The position numbers and the translations under genes are program-made. Positions 15,717 to 24,394 of a stretch of 64,000 nucleotides of DNA are shown here, piece after piece. Positions within the stretch are counted from its first letter, which is position 1. Each line of letters starts with the position of its first letter. Below the pieces are notes generated by a model that saw only the letters and a list, made by a program, of their open reading frames with translations, did not search any database and was not told the DNA's origin. Source of the stretch: Natronospirillum operosum (GTDB lineage Bacteria > Pseudomonadota > Gammaproteobacteria > Pseudomonadales > Natronospirillaceae); NCBI RefSeq assembly GCF_004768465.1, contig NZ_SRMF01000009.1, positions 70,507 through 134,506 of the forward strand, written 5' to 3'.

Positions 15717-17273
15717 TTACGGCTTGCTCACATCCCGCAGTTCCAGCAGGAAGGACGGCTGCAGACGGAAGTTCTGCACCTGGTCCGTGGCCACGGCATT
15801 CTGCTGCCAGTTGGCAATGAACGCCCAGGGCGCGTCTTCATAGACGATTTCCTGCATGGCCTTGTACAGCTCGGCACGTTCTTCCAGATCCGTGCTCTGG
15901 CGGGCCCGGGTCAGCAACTCATCGACTTCCGGATTGCTGTAGTAGCCGGAGTTGAAGCCGCCTTCTTCAGGCCAGGCTTCGGTGCGCAGCGCCAGGAAGG
16001 GCAGGGTGTCCGGGTCATTGGTCATCCAGGCCATCTGGGCCATGTCGGCCTTGCCTTCGAGACCGGGGTTGACCAGGCCAAGAAAGGTATTCCACTCATA
16101 GGTCTCGATGCTGACATTGAGGCCGATGTCGTCCAGATCAGCCTGAATGGCGGCGCCCATGGACAGCGGGTCCAGCATGCCGGAGCCGCCTTCAGTGACA
16201 TAGAAGGTCAGATCAGCGCCTTCGTAGCCGGCTTCGGCCAGCAGTTCACGCGCCCGCTCCGGGTCATGCGGATAGGGGTCCAGATCTTCATTGTAGGCCC
16301 AGTTGAAAGCCGGTGGAGTCGGGCCGGCAGCAACCGTGGCCGTGCCCTGCAGAACGTCATTGACCAGAGCCTCCTTGTCGATGGCGTAGTTGATGGCCTG
16401 CCGCACTTCGCGGCTCTGCATCGGGCCCTCCTTCATGTTGAGGATCAGGAACCAGAGGTGCGGACCGGCTTCCTCGTAGACCGTGAAACTGGCGTCATTG
16501 GCGAAGGTGGCAACATTGTCCGGTGGTACTTCCACCATCATGTCGATACCGCCGGCCATCATCTCGGCAACACGCGTGTTGGCATCGGTGATCGGACGGA
16601 AGATGACGGCCTCGAGATCCGGCGCACCTTCCCAGTAGTTGTCATTGCGGCTGACCGTTACCCGCGAATTGCTGACCCACTCCTCGAACTGGAACGGACC
16701 GGTGCCGGCCGGCGAGCGGCCCACATCTTCGCCGTGTTCACGCACGGCCTCGGGCGAAATGATCAGCCCGGTCGGGTAGGCCAGGTTGGACAGAAACGGC
16801 GCGAAGGGTTCGGACAGGTTGAAGGTCACTTCATGGTCGCCCGTGGCTTCCACGGTATCGACTTCACCGAAATAGAAGGCCAGCGGGAAGGGACCGGTGT
16901 CGTGGTAGGGGTGATTTTCATCCAGCATGCGTTCGAAGTTGAATACCACGGCTTCGGCATTGAACGGAGTTCCATCGTGGAACTCGACACCCTCGCGCAG
17001 TTGGAAGGTATAGGTGATGCCGTCGTCGCTGACATCCCAGCTTTCGGCCAGGGCGGGTTCGACTTCAAGCGTGCCGTCCGCATAGCGAACCAGGCCATCA
17101 TAGATGTTGACCAGAATACGGAAGTCATTGACCGCAGTTACGGCGTGCGGGTCGAGGGACTGGGGTTCGGCAATCTGTCCGACCACCAGTACGTTGGGTG
17201 GCGTCTGCGCCCAGGCCAGCGAACTGGCCAGAGCCAGCGCAGCCAGTGCGGTGCGTTGAAGTTTTGCGCTCAC
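15717..17273 (-). CDS. Periplasmic peptide-type binding protein (SBP_bac_5, system 2)
   Basis: Substrate-binding component, 518 residues from a GTG start at 17273. I prefer this start because AGAGAGG lies nine bases upstream and it gives a clean signal peptide (SAKLQRTALAALALASSLAWA). A longer frame to 17402 would put 43 residues ahead of that signal. The mature part starts with LVVGQIAEPQSLDPHAV, and YTFQLREGVEFHDGTPFNAE marks the family. It heads the minus-strand operon ending with the GntR gene. The ligand is unknown, but coupling to the hydrolase genes opposite points to a peptide-like or N-acyl/carbamoyl amino acid compound. Confidence 0.93.
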   Translation of the reverse strand: MSAKLQRTALAALALASSLAWAQTPPNVLVVGQIAEPQSLDPHAVTAVNDFRILVNIYDGLVRYADGTLEVEPALAESWDVSDDGITYTFQLREGVEFHDGTPFNAEAVVFNFERMLDENHPYHDTGPFPLAFYFGEVDTVEATGDHEVTFNLSEPFAPFLSNLAYPTGLIISPEAVREHGEDVGRSPAGTGPFQFEEWVSNSRVTVSRNDNYWEGAPDLEAVIFRPITDANTRVAEMMAGGIDMMVEVPPDNVATFANDASFTVYEEAGPHLWFLILNMKEGPMQSREVRQAINYAIDKEALVNDVLQGTATVAAGPTPPAFNWAYNEDLDPYPHDPERARELLAEAGYEGADLTFYVTEGGSGMLDPLSMGAAIQADLDDIGLNVSIETYEWNTFLGLVNPGLEGKADMAQMAWMTNDPDTLPFLALRTEAWPEEGGFNSGYYSNPEVDELLTRARQSTDLEERAELYKAMQEIVYEDAPWAFIANWQQNAVATDQVQNFRLQPSFLLELRDVSKP

Positions 17274-17460
17274 GGTGTGGTGCCTCTCTGTGTTTTTCTT
17301 CTGAATAGTCCGGGCGATAGTGCCGGCAAGTGGATGCATTTTCGCTTGCAGTTCGGCCAGACTGACCTGAACAGATTTATCATTATAAATAGTTAGACGC
17401 AATAGTATTTATAGTGATAAATTGAACTGACAGTGCAGAGATAACAGACAAGAAGGTGAT
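17274..17460. promoter_or_regulatory. Divergent control region with a 17-bp inverted repeat operator
   Basis: Between the divergent binding-protein and DUF1028 genes lies an AT-rich dyad. ATTTATCATTATAAATA at 17375-17391 and TATTTATAGTGATAAAT at 17406-17422 are reverse complements except at one base, with a 14-bp spacer. Each arm is itself nearly palindromic. The AT content contrasts sharply with the surrounding GC-rich DNA. It is the best candidate site for the GntR regulator encoded at the end of the operon and may overlap the promoters of both arms. Confidence 0.75.
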
Positions 17461-18153
17461 ATGACCTATTCCATCATAGCCCATGATGCCGACCATGGCG
17501 CCATGGGCGTGGCGACGGCGACTGGCAGTGTGGCTGTCGGCGGTTTCGTGACTCATGCAAGAATCGGGGCAGGGGTCATTGCCACTCAAGGTGCATTTAC
17601 CAACTGGCTGTATGGTGAGTGGGGCCTGAAGATGCTGGAAGACGGCTTCAATGCTGGCGCCGTGCGCGATGAACTGATACGCATGGACGGCGGTTCCGAC
17701 TACCGCCAGGTGGTGGTGTGTGATCGCTGGGGCCAGACAGCTGGCCATACCGGCAGCGCCAATCTGGGGCAGATGGCGCACCATTGTGAGGACCACCTGG
17801 CTCTGGCCGGCAATATGCTGAGTGACGCGGCGGTGCTGCAGGTCATGCAGGCCTGCTATCTTGAGCGACCGGAGTTGCCCATGCATGAACGACTGCTGGC
17901 CGCTCTGCAGGCCGGCGAGCAGGCCGGGGGCGATTTTCGCGGTTCACACAGTGCATCACTCAAGGTGCTGTATCCGGATCAGCCGCCGGTTGATCTGCGT
18001 GTGGACTGGGCAGACCAGGACTGTACGCTGGCTCTGGAAGCGGTTTATCAGAAAACCAGAACACCTGCTTTTCAGGGGTTTCTGGCGGGTGTTCCTACCC
18101 CGTCCGAGCCCGATAAGCGGGGTCAGGTCAGTGATCAGGAGGTGGATCAATGA
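17461..18153 (+). CDS. DUF1028 protein, putative Ntn-hydrolase
   Basis: This 230-residue protein belongs to the DUF1028 family, predicted Ntn-hydrolase-like proteins often found with peptide and amino-acid catabolism. The N-terminus MTYSIIAHD and the GAMGVATATGSVAVG and GAGVIATQGAFTNWLYG segments match the family core (about residues 1-200). If processed like other Ntn hydrolases, a nucleophile near the N-terminus (Thr2 or Ser4) could be exposed; that is inference. There is no signal peptide. AGAAGG precedes the ATG by five to six bases. It is the first of three genes that overlap by four bases each. The substrate is unknown. Confidence 0.85.
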   Translation: MTYSIIAHDADHGAMGVATATGSVAVGGFVTHARIGAGVIATQGAFTNWLYGEWGLKMLEDGFNAGAVRDELIRMDGGSDYRQVVVCDRWGQTAGHTGSANLGQMAHHCEDHLALAGNMLSDAAVLQVMQACYLERPELPMHERLLAALQAGEQAGGDFRGSHSASLKVLYPDQPPVDLRVDWADQDCTLALEAVYQKTRTPAFQGFLAGVPTPSEPDKRGQVSDQEVDQ

Positions 18154-19382
18154 GTTCAATGGGCCGTGAGGCGATGACATTGCTGGATCAGGCGGCAACC
18201 TTTTCCGAGCCTGGTCCGGGCGTGACCCGGGTGCTCGGCTCGGCCGAGCATCAGGCGCTGCTGGTGGAAATGCGTCAGTGGTTCGAGAGCGCCGGTGCCG
18301 AGGTATCGCTGGATGGTGCGGGCAATCTGGTGGGGCGCTGGGCCGGTACAGATCCGAGCGCACGCACCCTGATCATCGGTTCGCACCAGGATACCGTGCG
18401 TCAGGGTGGCCGCTATGACGGCATCATGGGCGTGCTGTTGCCGCTGGTGGTATTGCAGCAGCGCCAGGCCGAAGGGCGGCCACTGCCCTACCCGGTGGAA
18501 CTGGTCGCGTTCAGCGATGAAGAGGGCACCCGTTTCTCCTCTACCCTGGTGGGCTCGGCGGCGCTGGCCGGCACCTTTGACCCGACTCTGCTGCAGGCTA
18601 CCGATGCCGACGGCGTGACCATGGAGCAGGCGCTGCGCGACCTGGGCGCTGATCCGGCCATCATTCCGGCGGCGGCACGGGACCCACAGCAGGTGTCCGG
18701 GTTTCTGGAATTGCATATCGAGCAGGGGCCGTTGCTGGAGGCAGAGAATCTGCCGGTCGGCATTGTGACTGCCATCACCGGCATAGAGCGCCATGATCTG
18801 CGTATCATCGGCAAGGCGGGTCATGCCGGTACCACGCCCATGCATCTGCGGCGAGATGCGCTGGTCGGTGCCAGTGAGGTGGTGCAGTTGCTGGATCAGC
18901 TGTGCCGGGACACCGATGAACTGGTCGGCGTAGTAGGCCAGTTGAAGGTGATTCCGGATGCGGTCAATGTCATTCCGGGTGCCGTCGAAATGAGCCTGGA
19001 ATTGCGCTCACCGCAAACACGCATTCGGCGCCGGGCTCGGGACATCTTGCTGCAACAGATCGAACAGGCACTCAAGGCGCGCCATCTGGACTGGGAGCAC
19101 CGGCTCAACTATGAGCAGACCGAGGTCAGTTGTTCGCCGCGCATTCAGTCGACCCTGGCCGCCGCAATACAGGATCAGGGGCTTGAGACGCGCTATCTGT
19201 TCAGTGGCGCCGGCCATGATGGCCTGGCCATGGAGAGTCTGACCGACATCGGCATGCTGTTCATGCGCTGCGAGGACGGCCTCAGCCATCACCCGGATGA
19301 AGCCGTGACGATAGATGACCTGGACGTGACGGCACAGACGCTGGACCGCTTTCTGGACCACTGGGCGGAGGCCAATCAGTGA
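18150..19382 (+). CDS. M20-family amidase: allantoate / N-carbamoyl amino acid hydrolase type
   Basis: Zinc/manganese-dependent amidohydrolase of the hydantoinase/carbamoylase branch of M20, 410 residues. Metal-site motifs are present: GSHQDTV (usually GSHLDT), GRYDGIMGV, DEEGTRF and HIEQGPLLE, with GAGHDG and SHHPDE near the C-terminus. The small dimerisation lid domain lies at about residues 210-325. The family cleaves N-carbamoyl or amide bonds of amino-acid derivatives. The ATG overlaps the DUF1028 stop (ATGA), and the gene's own stop overlaps the GTG of the M42 peptidase gene, so the three are translationally coupled. The exact substrate cannot be read from sequence. Confidence 0.9.
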   Translation: MSSMGREAMTLLDQAATFSEPGPGVTRVLGSAEHQALLVEMRQWFESAGAEVSLDGAGNLVGRWAGTDPSARTLIIGSHQDTVRQGGRYDGIMGVLLPLVVLQQRQAEGRPLPYPVELVAFSDEEGTRFSSTLVGSAALAGTFDPTLLQATDADGVTMEQALRDLGADPAIIPAAARDPQQVSGFLELHIEQGPLLEAENLPVGIVTAITGIERHDLRIIGKAGHAGTTPMHLRRDALVGASEVVQLLDQLCRDTDELVGVVGQLKVIPDAVNVIPGAVEMSLELRSPQTRIRRRARDILLQQIEQALKARHLDWEHRLNYEQTEVSCSPRIQSTLAAAIQDQGLETRYLFSGAGHDGLAMESLTDIGMLFMRCEDGLSHHPDEAVTIDDLDVTAQTLDRFLDHWAEANQ

Positions 19383-20413
19383 TCAAGCCTGATGCGCAGC
19401 GCCTGCTGAAAACGTTGCATGAACTGCTGCTGATCGACAGCCCGGTCGGTGCTACGGCAGCCATTGAAACCGACATGATGCGGCGCCTGGCCGCCTTCCC
19501 GGTGGCCGTCGAACAGGGCGCTCGCGGCAACGTGCTGGCCACCTGGGGGGAGGGGCCGCCCAGACGCGCCATAGCAGCCCACGTGGATACGCTCGGTGCC
19601 ATGGTGCAGTCGGTACGCGCCAATGGGCGGCCGGAACTGACCCCACTCGGCACCTGGTCGGCACGCTTTGCCGAGGGCGCGCGCGCCACAGTGCGCACGG
19701 TGCACGGCGAGGTCCGGGGCACCATACTGCCCCTGCTGGCTTCAGGGCATGCCTGGAATGATGGAGTGGACCAGCAGCCCGTGGGCTGGCAGCAGGTGGA
19801 ACTGCGGCTGGATGCGCCGGTGGCGACGCGGGAAGATGCCGTGGCGCTGGGTATACAGCCCGGCGATATCGTCTGCATCGATCCGCAGCCCGAGTTCCTG
19901 CCCAATGGCTATGTGGTCAGCCGGTTTCTGGACAACAAGGCTGCTCTGGCCTGTGTGCTGGAAGCGCTGCATGGCCTGCAGGAAGCCGGCATCACACCGG
20001 CTGTGCCGGCCTGCTTCGCGTTCACCAATGCCGAGGAGACCGGCCACGGAGCAGGCAACATGCTACCGCGCTCGGTAGAGGACCTGATCAGTGTCGATAT
20101 TGCACCGGTGGCGTCCAACCAGGCCAGTGATGAGCAGCGGGCGACGCTGGGTTTCAAGGATGCCTCCGGGCCGCACAGCCTGACCTTGCTGACGCAGCTC
20201 GAAGAACTGGCCGCCGGGCAGAACATCCCCGTGGTGCGGGATGTGTTTCGCCACTATCACAGCGACTGCAGTTCGGTCATGAAAGCCGGTTATGACACCC
20301 GCACGGCTCTGGTGGGGTTTGGTACCGACAGCACCCATGGCCATGAACGGACGCATCTGAACAGCCTGCTGGCCGTGACCGCCTTGCTGACGGCCTGGCT
20401 GTGCAGCGCCTGA
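19379..20413 (+). CDS. M42-family metallopeptidase
   Basis: Cytosolic dinuclear zinc aminopeptidase-like enzyme, 344 residues, GTG start overlapping the previous stop. Metal ligands are visible in AAHVDTLG, LDNKAAL, NAEETGHG (catalytic Glu and ligand), VDIAP and STHGHERTH. The stretches GTILPLLASGHAWND and DPQPEFLPNGYVVSRFLDNK recall, from memory, the M42 subfamily that occurs with N-acetylglutaminylglutamine amide (NAGGN) synthesis genes, but no synthesis genes are here. It is the third gene of the coupled hydrolase set opposite the peptide importer. Role inferred: releasing amino acids from an imported blocked peptide. Confidence 0.88.
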   Translation: MIKPDAQRLLKTLHELLLIDSPVGATAAIETDMMRRLAAFPVAVEQGARGNVLATWGEGPPRRAIAAHVDTLGAMVQSVRANGRPELTPLGTWSARFAEGARATVRTVHGEVRGTILPLLASGHAWNDGVDQQPVGWQQVELRLDAPVATREDAVALGIQPGDIVCIDPQPEFLPNGYVVSRFLDNKAALACVLEALHGLQEAGITPAVPACFAFTNAEETGHGAGNMLPRSVEDLISVDIAPVASNQASDEQRATLGFKDASGPHSLTLLTQLEELAAGQNIPVVRDVFRHYHSDCSSVMKAGYDTRTALVGFGTDSTHGHERTHLNSLLAVTALLTAWLCSA

Positions 20414-20426
20414 GTGGCGGGCCGCG

Positions 20427-20648
20427 TCAGTTGCCCCGCTGGCGCTTTGACCCACTCTCATCGTCGTCATCGGTGTCGTCGCCCTGCAGGCGCTGCCATT
20501 CCTCCCAGTCATGCGGCGTGCCCGCATTGGGACGCTTCAGATGGCGGGCCCGGTCACGGGCCTGCCGCTCCAGCGAATGGTCTTCTTCGTCTGCCGTGTC
20601 CTCTTCGTCAAAACCGTATTTTTTCAGGAATTCATCAGGTTTGATCAT
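20427..20648 (-). CDS. Small highly charged protein, unknown
   Basis: 73 residues, rich in Asp, Glu, Arg and Lys, with no hydrophobic core: KKYGFDEEDTADEEDHS is followed by an RQARDRARHLKRP basic patch and a DDTDDDDES tail. The ATG at 20648 has a very good ribosome-binding site (GGAGG eight bases upstream), which makes translation likely. The gene is convergent with the M42 peptidase gene, whose stop is 13 bp away. I do not recognise a family. It could be a disordered nucleic-acid- or protein-binding factor, but nothing proves it. Confidence 0.65.
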   Translation of the reverse strand: MIKPDEFLKKYGFDEEDTADEEDHSLERQARDRARHLKRPNAGTPHDWEEWQRLQGDDTDDDDESGSKRQRGN

Positions 20649-20814
20649 GGTCTGGCCTCCGGGGCCCGTCTGCTGACGATGGCTGCCGGTATAGCCGCCC
20701 AGCGGGCCCTCTATCGAAGGATATGGCCTCGCCGGAGCGACTTTTCAAGCACCGGTGCCAGAGCTGGCAGCAGCGCGACTACCGTTTTCAGAGCGGGGAT
20801 GGCATCATGCCGGC

Positions 20815-21522
20815 ATGAGCGAACACACTGCCCCGACTCGAAAGGAACCTCTGTTGCGAAGGCTTGCGCTATCGACCCTTTTCTCCGTCAGTACCCTGTC
20901 CCTGCTGTATCTGGTCGCCGTACCGGCGCAGGCCAACCCGGTGATCGCCTCCGAGGAAGCTCAGGTTCCAACCCTGTTTGACCGTCTGCAACTGCGACTG
21001 GGTGGCATTGCCATGCAGCCGGCGGATGACCTGGACGGCATTGGCTATCAACTGGGCCTGTCCGGCTACTGGATGCTGTCACCCTGGGCCGTGCTTGAGC
21101 TCGGGGGGGCCTATCAGGGCGAACGTTTCAGCTATGACAGCAGTGATGACTATGACGTGACCAGTTACTGGGGTCACTACGGTGGTCGGCTGTTGTGGCC
21201 GCCCGCAGAGCCGGTTTACCTCAGTGTGGCGGCGCGCTGGCACCGGGGGCGCCTGACGGTGCACGATGCCGGCAGTGCCTATGAGAACATGCGTCTGGCG
21301 TACGAGTGGTACGAAGGTGGCCTGCACCTGAATCCGTCCTCGTTCGGGGCCGAAGTCGGGGTGTCTCTGCGCTACTACGACTGGGCCAACGATGACCGGG
21401 AGTGGTCGGTGGTGGCCGAGTGGTTGCTGCCCGGCCGTGATTGGCTGGTGGGTATCGATGGCGAGACCACCATGAACCAGAATCGGGTCCATGTCGGCCT
21501 GTCGGTCAATCGCCGCTTCTGA
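20815..21522 (+). CDS. Outer-membrane beta-barrel protein
   Basis: A hydrophobic signal sequence (LALSTLFSVSTLSLLYLVAVPAQA) is followed by a mature part of about 200 residues made of alternating strands rich in aromatic residues (YQLGLSGYWM, WAVLELGGAYQG, YLSVAARWHRG). The final residue is Phe after VGLSVNRR, as expected for BAM-dependent insertion. The size suggests an 8-stranded barrel. The start is uncertain: ATG at 20815, or a TTG at 20854 that has AAGGA eight bases upstream and would begin directly at the signal peptide. Function unknown; it resembles small YfaZ/OmpW-like barrels only in general. Confidence 0.75.
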   Translation: MSEHTAPTRKEPLLRRLALSTLFSVSTLSLLYLVAVPAQANPVIASEEAQVPTLFDRLQLRLGGIAMQPADDLDGIGYQLGLSGYWMLSPWAVLELGGAYQGERFSYDSSDDYDVTSYWGHYGGRLLWPPAEPVYLSVAARWHRGRLTVHDAGSAYENMRLAYEWYEGGLHLNPSSFGAEVGVSLRYYDWANDDREWSVVAEWLLPGRDWLVGIDGETTMNQNRVHVGLSVNRRF

Positions 21523-21528
21523 TCCATG

Positions 21529-21717
21529 TCACTCGAAGCGATTGCGAAACGGCAGGTAGGAAAAACCGCTGTGTTCCATGTATTGCAGCAGTGACTCCCG
21601 GTCCACCGCCTGTTGTTCCAGCCACTGTTCCAGAGTCATCTGTTCCTGCGCCAGAGCCTCATTGAGTGATTCCGCCAGCTTTGCCGGAGGCTGGCTCAGC
21701 AGTTGATCTGTGGTCAT
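21529..21717 (-). CDS. Small protein of unknown function
   Basis: 62 residues, mostly predicted helix (LAESLNEALAQEQMTLEQWL), with an aromatic C-terminus (GFSYLPFRNRFE). The ATG at 21717 has a strong ribosome-binding site (GGAAGGAG), which favours a real gene. It is convergent with the barrel gene, six bases away. No signal peptide or membrane segment. I do not recognise a family. Confidence 0.6.
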   Translation of the reverse strand: MTTDQLLSQPPAKLAESLNEALAQEQMTLEQWLEQQAVDRESLLQYMEHSGFSYLPFRNRFE

Positions 21718-21913
21718 ACTGGTCTCCTTCCAAACGTCTGCTATATGGTTACAGTCGTGATGTAGAATCCAGTGTAGTCTCCGTGGTCGGAATAAAGTGT
21801 GAAGTCGTTAAAGCTTCGATGAAAATGAAGCGCCGATTACACAGTTTGTGAACCATGCCACGAAACACCCGGACAGGTGCCGGGCAGGGCGAACCCGGCC
21901 CGGCGCTGCCTGC

Positions 21914-23200
21914 TCAGGGTATGGGCTGGTGCCCAAACCAGTGGCTTTGTCTTACCAGTTGCGAATGCATGTTCTGCAGTGACTCCTCCGGAGACACTGT
22001 GCCACTCAGGGCCCGGTGTACATTGCGCTGAATGATGCGGGATACCAGCGGGTAGCCGCGTCCAGTGGCACTGGCGGGCCGCGCTACGCCGCCGTGAAAT
22101 ATCTGGACCAGTTGTTCGAACTGGGGAAAGGCGGCCAGCAGCTCGGGGTCGTCGTAGAGTGCAGGAATGGCGGGATTGTACCCGGACTCGAGCGCCCGGG
22201 TTTTCTGGGTGTCCTCTCCGGCAAGAAATCTGACCAGCTCCACTGCCAGCTCCCGGTTTTCCGAATAGCGCGACACTGCCAGTTGCCAGCCTCCCAGCGT
22301 GGCTGCAGATTCCCCGTCCGGGCCACTGGGCAAGGGGGCAATACCCACTCTTCCCTGCACCGGACTGTCCGGTTGCTGCGCCGTGTTCCAGGCGTAGGGC
22401 CAGTTGCGCATGAAGACGGCATCGCCACGCTGAAACAGCTCACGGCTGTCTTCTTCCTTGTGCTGCAGTGTTTCCTCGGGGCTGATGGTGCCGATCCAGG
22501 AAGCTGCAGTGGCCAGAGCGTCGACATTGCCGGGCTGATTGATGGTGACGGACAGGTCTGTCTCGACGAAGGAACTGCCGGTGTGGCTGTGGAACCATTC
22601 CAGCGCATCACAGGTCAGGCCCTCATAGCTGTCACCCTGCCAGGTGAAGCCCCAGAGTTTGTCGCCGCTCAGACCGGTCTGCTCCCGATCCATGATGTAG
22701 GCCGCCGTGTCGGTCAGTTCATCCCGGGTTTGCGGTACGCGCCGGCCATGCGCTTCCAGCAGGTCGCTGCGATAATAGAGCAGGCCGGTGTCTATGAACC
22801 AGGGCAGGGCGATGAGCCGGTCCTGCACCGTGTTGTTGCGGATCAGACTGTCAAAATAGACCGGATCATCGGGTTCCAGATACGGCTCCAGATCGATCAG
22901 GTCGTGTGCCAGCAATCCGGCCCAGACGACGTCCAACTGATAGATATCCAGCTCCGGTGATTCACTGTTGAGCAACTCCTGATATAGGTCCAGTCTTTCA
23001 TTGGTGGCGTCCGGCAGGCGCAGGATATCGACGCTGTGGCCGGTTTTTTCTGCCCAGGCCTGCACATCGGCCTGGCACTGTTCGAACTCGGTACCCACGG
23101 CACCGCAGGCGATCGTGAGGGTGGAGGCCTTGACCAGGCCGCCAAGCAGGACAACGGAGGCTGCCAGAGCCATTATTTGCTGCATTGTCTTGAAAGTCAT
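21914..23200 (-). CDS. Sugar-type ABC binding protein (SBP_bac_1), second binding protein of the Agl-like locus
   Basis: Periplasmic sugar-binding protein of the maltose/trehalose-binding class, 428 residues. It has a signal peptide (about residues 1-25, ending LVKAS) and the SBP_bac_1 pattern: LDIYQLDVVWAGLLAHDLIDL, then IALPWFIDTGLLYYRSDLL. The gene begins 11 bp after the LacI regulator gene, so the two are probably cotranscribed. It is distinct from the AglE-like binding protein at 26712-28061 and has no permease of its own nearby. It may feed the same AglF-AglG pore with a different sugar; this is inference. Confidence 0.88.
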   Translation of the reverse strand: MTFKTMQQIMALAASVVLLGGLVKASTLTIACGAVGTEFEQCQADVQAWAEKTGHSVDILRLPDATNERLDLYQELLNSESPELDIYQLDVVWAGLLAHDLIDLEPYLEPDDPVYFDSLIRNNTVQDRLIALPWFIDTGLLYYRSDLLEAHGRRVPQTRDELTDTAAYIMDREQTGLSGDKLWGFTWQGDSYEGLTCDALEWFHSHTGSSFVETDLSVTINQPGNVDALATAASWIGTISPEETLQHKEEDSRELFQRGDAVFMRNWPYAWNTAQQPDSPVQGRVGIAPLPSGPDGESAATLGGWQLAVSRYSENRELAVELVRFLAGEDTQKTRALESGYNPAIPALYDDPELLAAFPQFEQLVQIFHGGVARPASATGRGYPLVSRIIQRNVHRALSGTVSPEESLQNMHSQLVRQSHWFGHQPIP

Positions 23201-23211
23201 ATCGGTTCTTC

Positions 23212-24246
23212 TCAGCAGGAGTCACGCACGATCAGTCTGGCATCCAGTACAATGTCACGACTCCGGTTGTTCAGCCCCAGCACCATGCGGGCAGCCTGTC
23301 TGCCTTTCTCATGCTGGGGCTGATGAATGGTGGTCAGGGCCGGCCGTTGATAGGCTGCTGTAGGAATATCATCGAAACCGATAACCTTGAGGTCGTCAGG
23401 AATCACCAGCCCCATGTCCTGTGCTGCGGCCACCGCGCCCAGCGCCAGGCGGTCACTCATGCACAGCAGCAATTCGGGTCTGGGTGTGCAAAGCAGCGCT
23501 TCGCGGGCGGCCTGATAGCCCAGCTCATAGCGGCTCTCAGGGGCATTCCAGATCCAGTCAGGGTTGAGCTCGCGCCCGGCTTCCAGCAGCGCTGCCTGAT
23601 AGCCATCCAGGCGGCGCCGGGACACGGATTCTTCGGCTGTGGTCAGTGGCTGGTCACCCACCCGGCTGATCTGGGTCGCATCACTGATCAGGCGCAGGCC
23701 GAGTACGGCAATCTGGCCGGAGGCATGGCGTATGCCGTGCGCGGCTGCCAGGTGGGCGCCGGCAAAGTTGTCGATATTGAGCGAGCGCACACCTTCCAGA
23801 TTGAAATCGACGGTGACCGAGGGTTTGCGCCGCGCCGTTACCTTGTCGAGTATCCGGCCGTCGCGCGGCGGGCCATAGATGATATAGCCGTCGGCCAGGC
23901 TGTCGAAGCTCTGCCCCAGATAGAACTCGCTGCGACTGGGCAACAGCAGCATGTTGACGTTCTGCTGGTCAAATACCTCTGAAACGCCGTGCAGAAAGCG
24001 GGTAGCCACCGGGTCTTCGAAGTTGTATTGCAGTCGATCGGCCAGAATCAGCCCGATAATACCCGTGCGCCCGCGACGCAGACTGCGTGCGGTGGCATTG
24101 GGCCCCTGATAGCCAAGGCGCTGGGCCTCGGCGAGAATGCGTTCCCGCAGTTCGGCGGACAACTGATCCGGCCGACTGAAGGCATTGGATACGGTAGCCG
24201 TAGATACGCCCAGCTCACGTGCCAGGTCTTTTAATGTGAGTCTCAT
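23212..24246 (-). CDS. LacI-family transcriptional regulator
   Basis: The 344-residue repressor begins at the ATG at 24246, giving the canonical N-terminus MRLTLKDLARELGVSTATVS (helix-turn-helix), then NAFSRPDQLS and the hinge helix. Upstream in-frame codons to 24321 would add 25 unlikely residues. The C-terminal periplasmic-binding-like domain (about residues 60-340) would bind the inducing sugar. It lies between the AglG-like permease and the second binding protein, all on the minus strand. The palindrome at 28182-28195, with the central CG typical of LacI operators, is its likely target. Confidence 0.92.
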   Translation of the reverse strand: MRLTLKDLARELGVSTATVSNAFSRPDQLSAELRERILAEAQRLGYQGPNATARSLRRGRTGIIGLILADRLQYNFEDPVATRFLHGVSEVFDQQNVNMLLLPSRSEFYLGQSFDSLADGYIIYGPPRDGRILDKVTARRKPSVTVDFNLEGVRSLNIDNFAGAHLAAAHGIRHASGQIAVLGLRLISDATQISRVGDQPLTTAEESVSRRRLDGYQAALLEAGRELNPDWIWNAPESRYELGYQAAREALLCTPRPELLLCMSDRLALGAVAAAQDMGLVIPDDLKVIGFDDIPTAAYQRPALTTIHQPQHEKGRQAARMVLGLNNRSRDIVLDARLIVRDSC

Positions 24247-24394
24247 TCGGTGTACCTGTGCAGGGTAGACAGCGCCCCTTGCCAGACCCAGGGCCGGCAA
24301 GGATGCTGTTTGACGATCCATTGAAGAGTCGTCCCTTGTACACGTCGGAACAGCCGGGCTTGTTCTCGTTGTAGCCCGGCTGTCCGCCTCAGGT

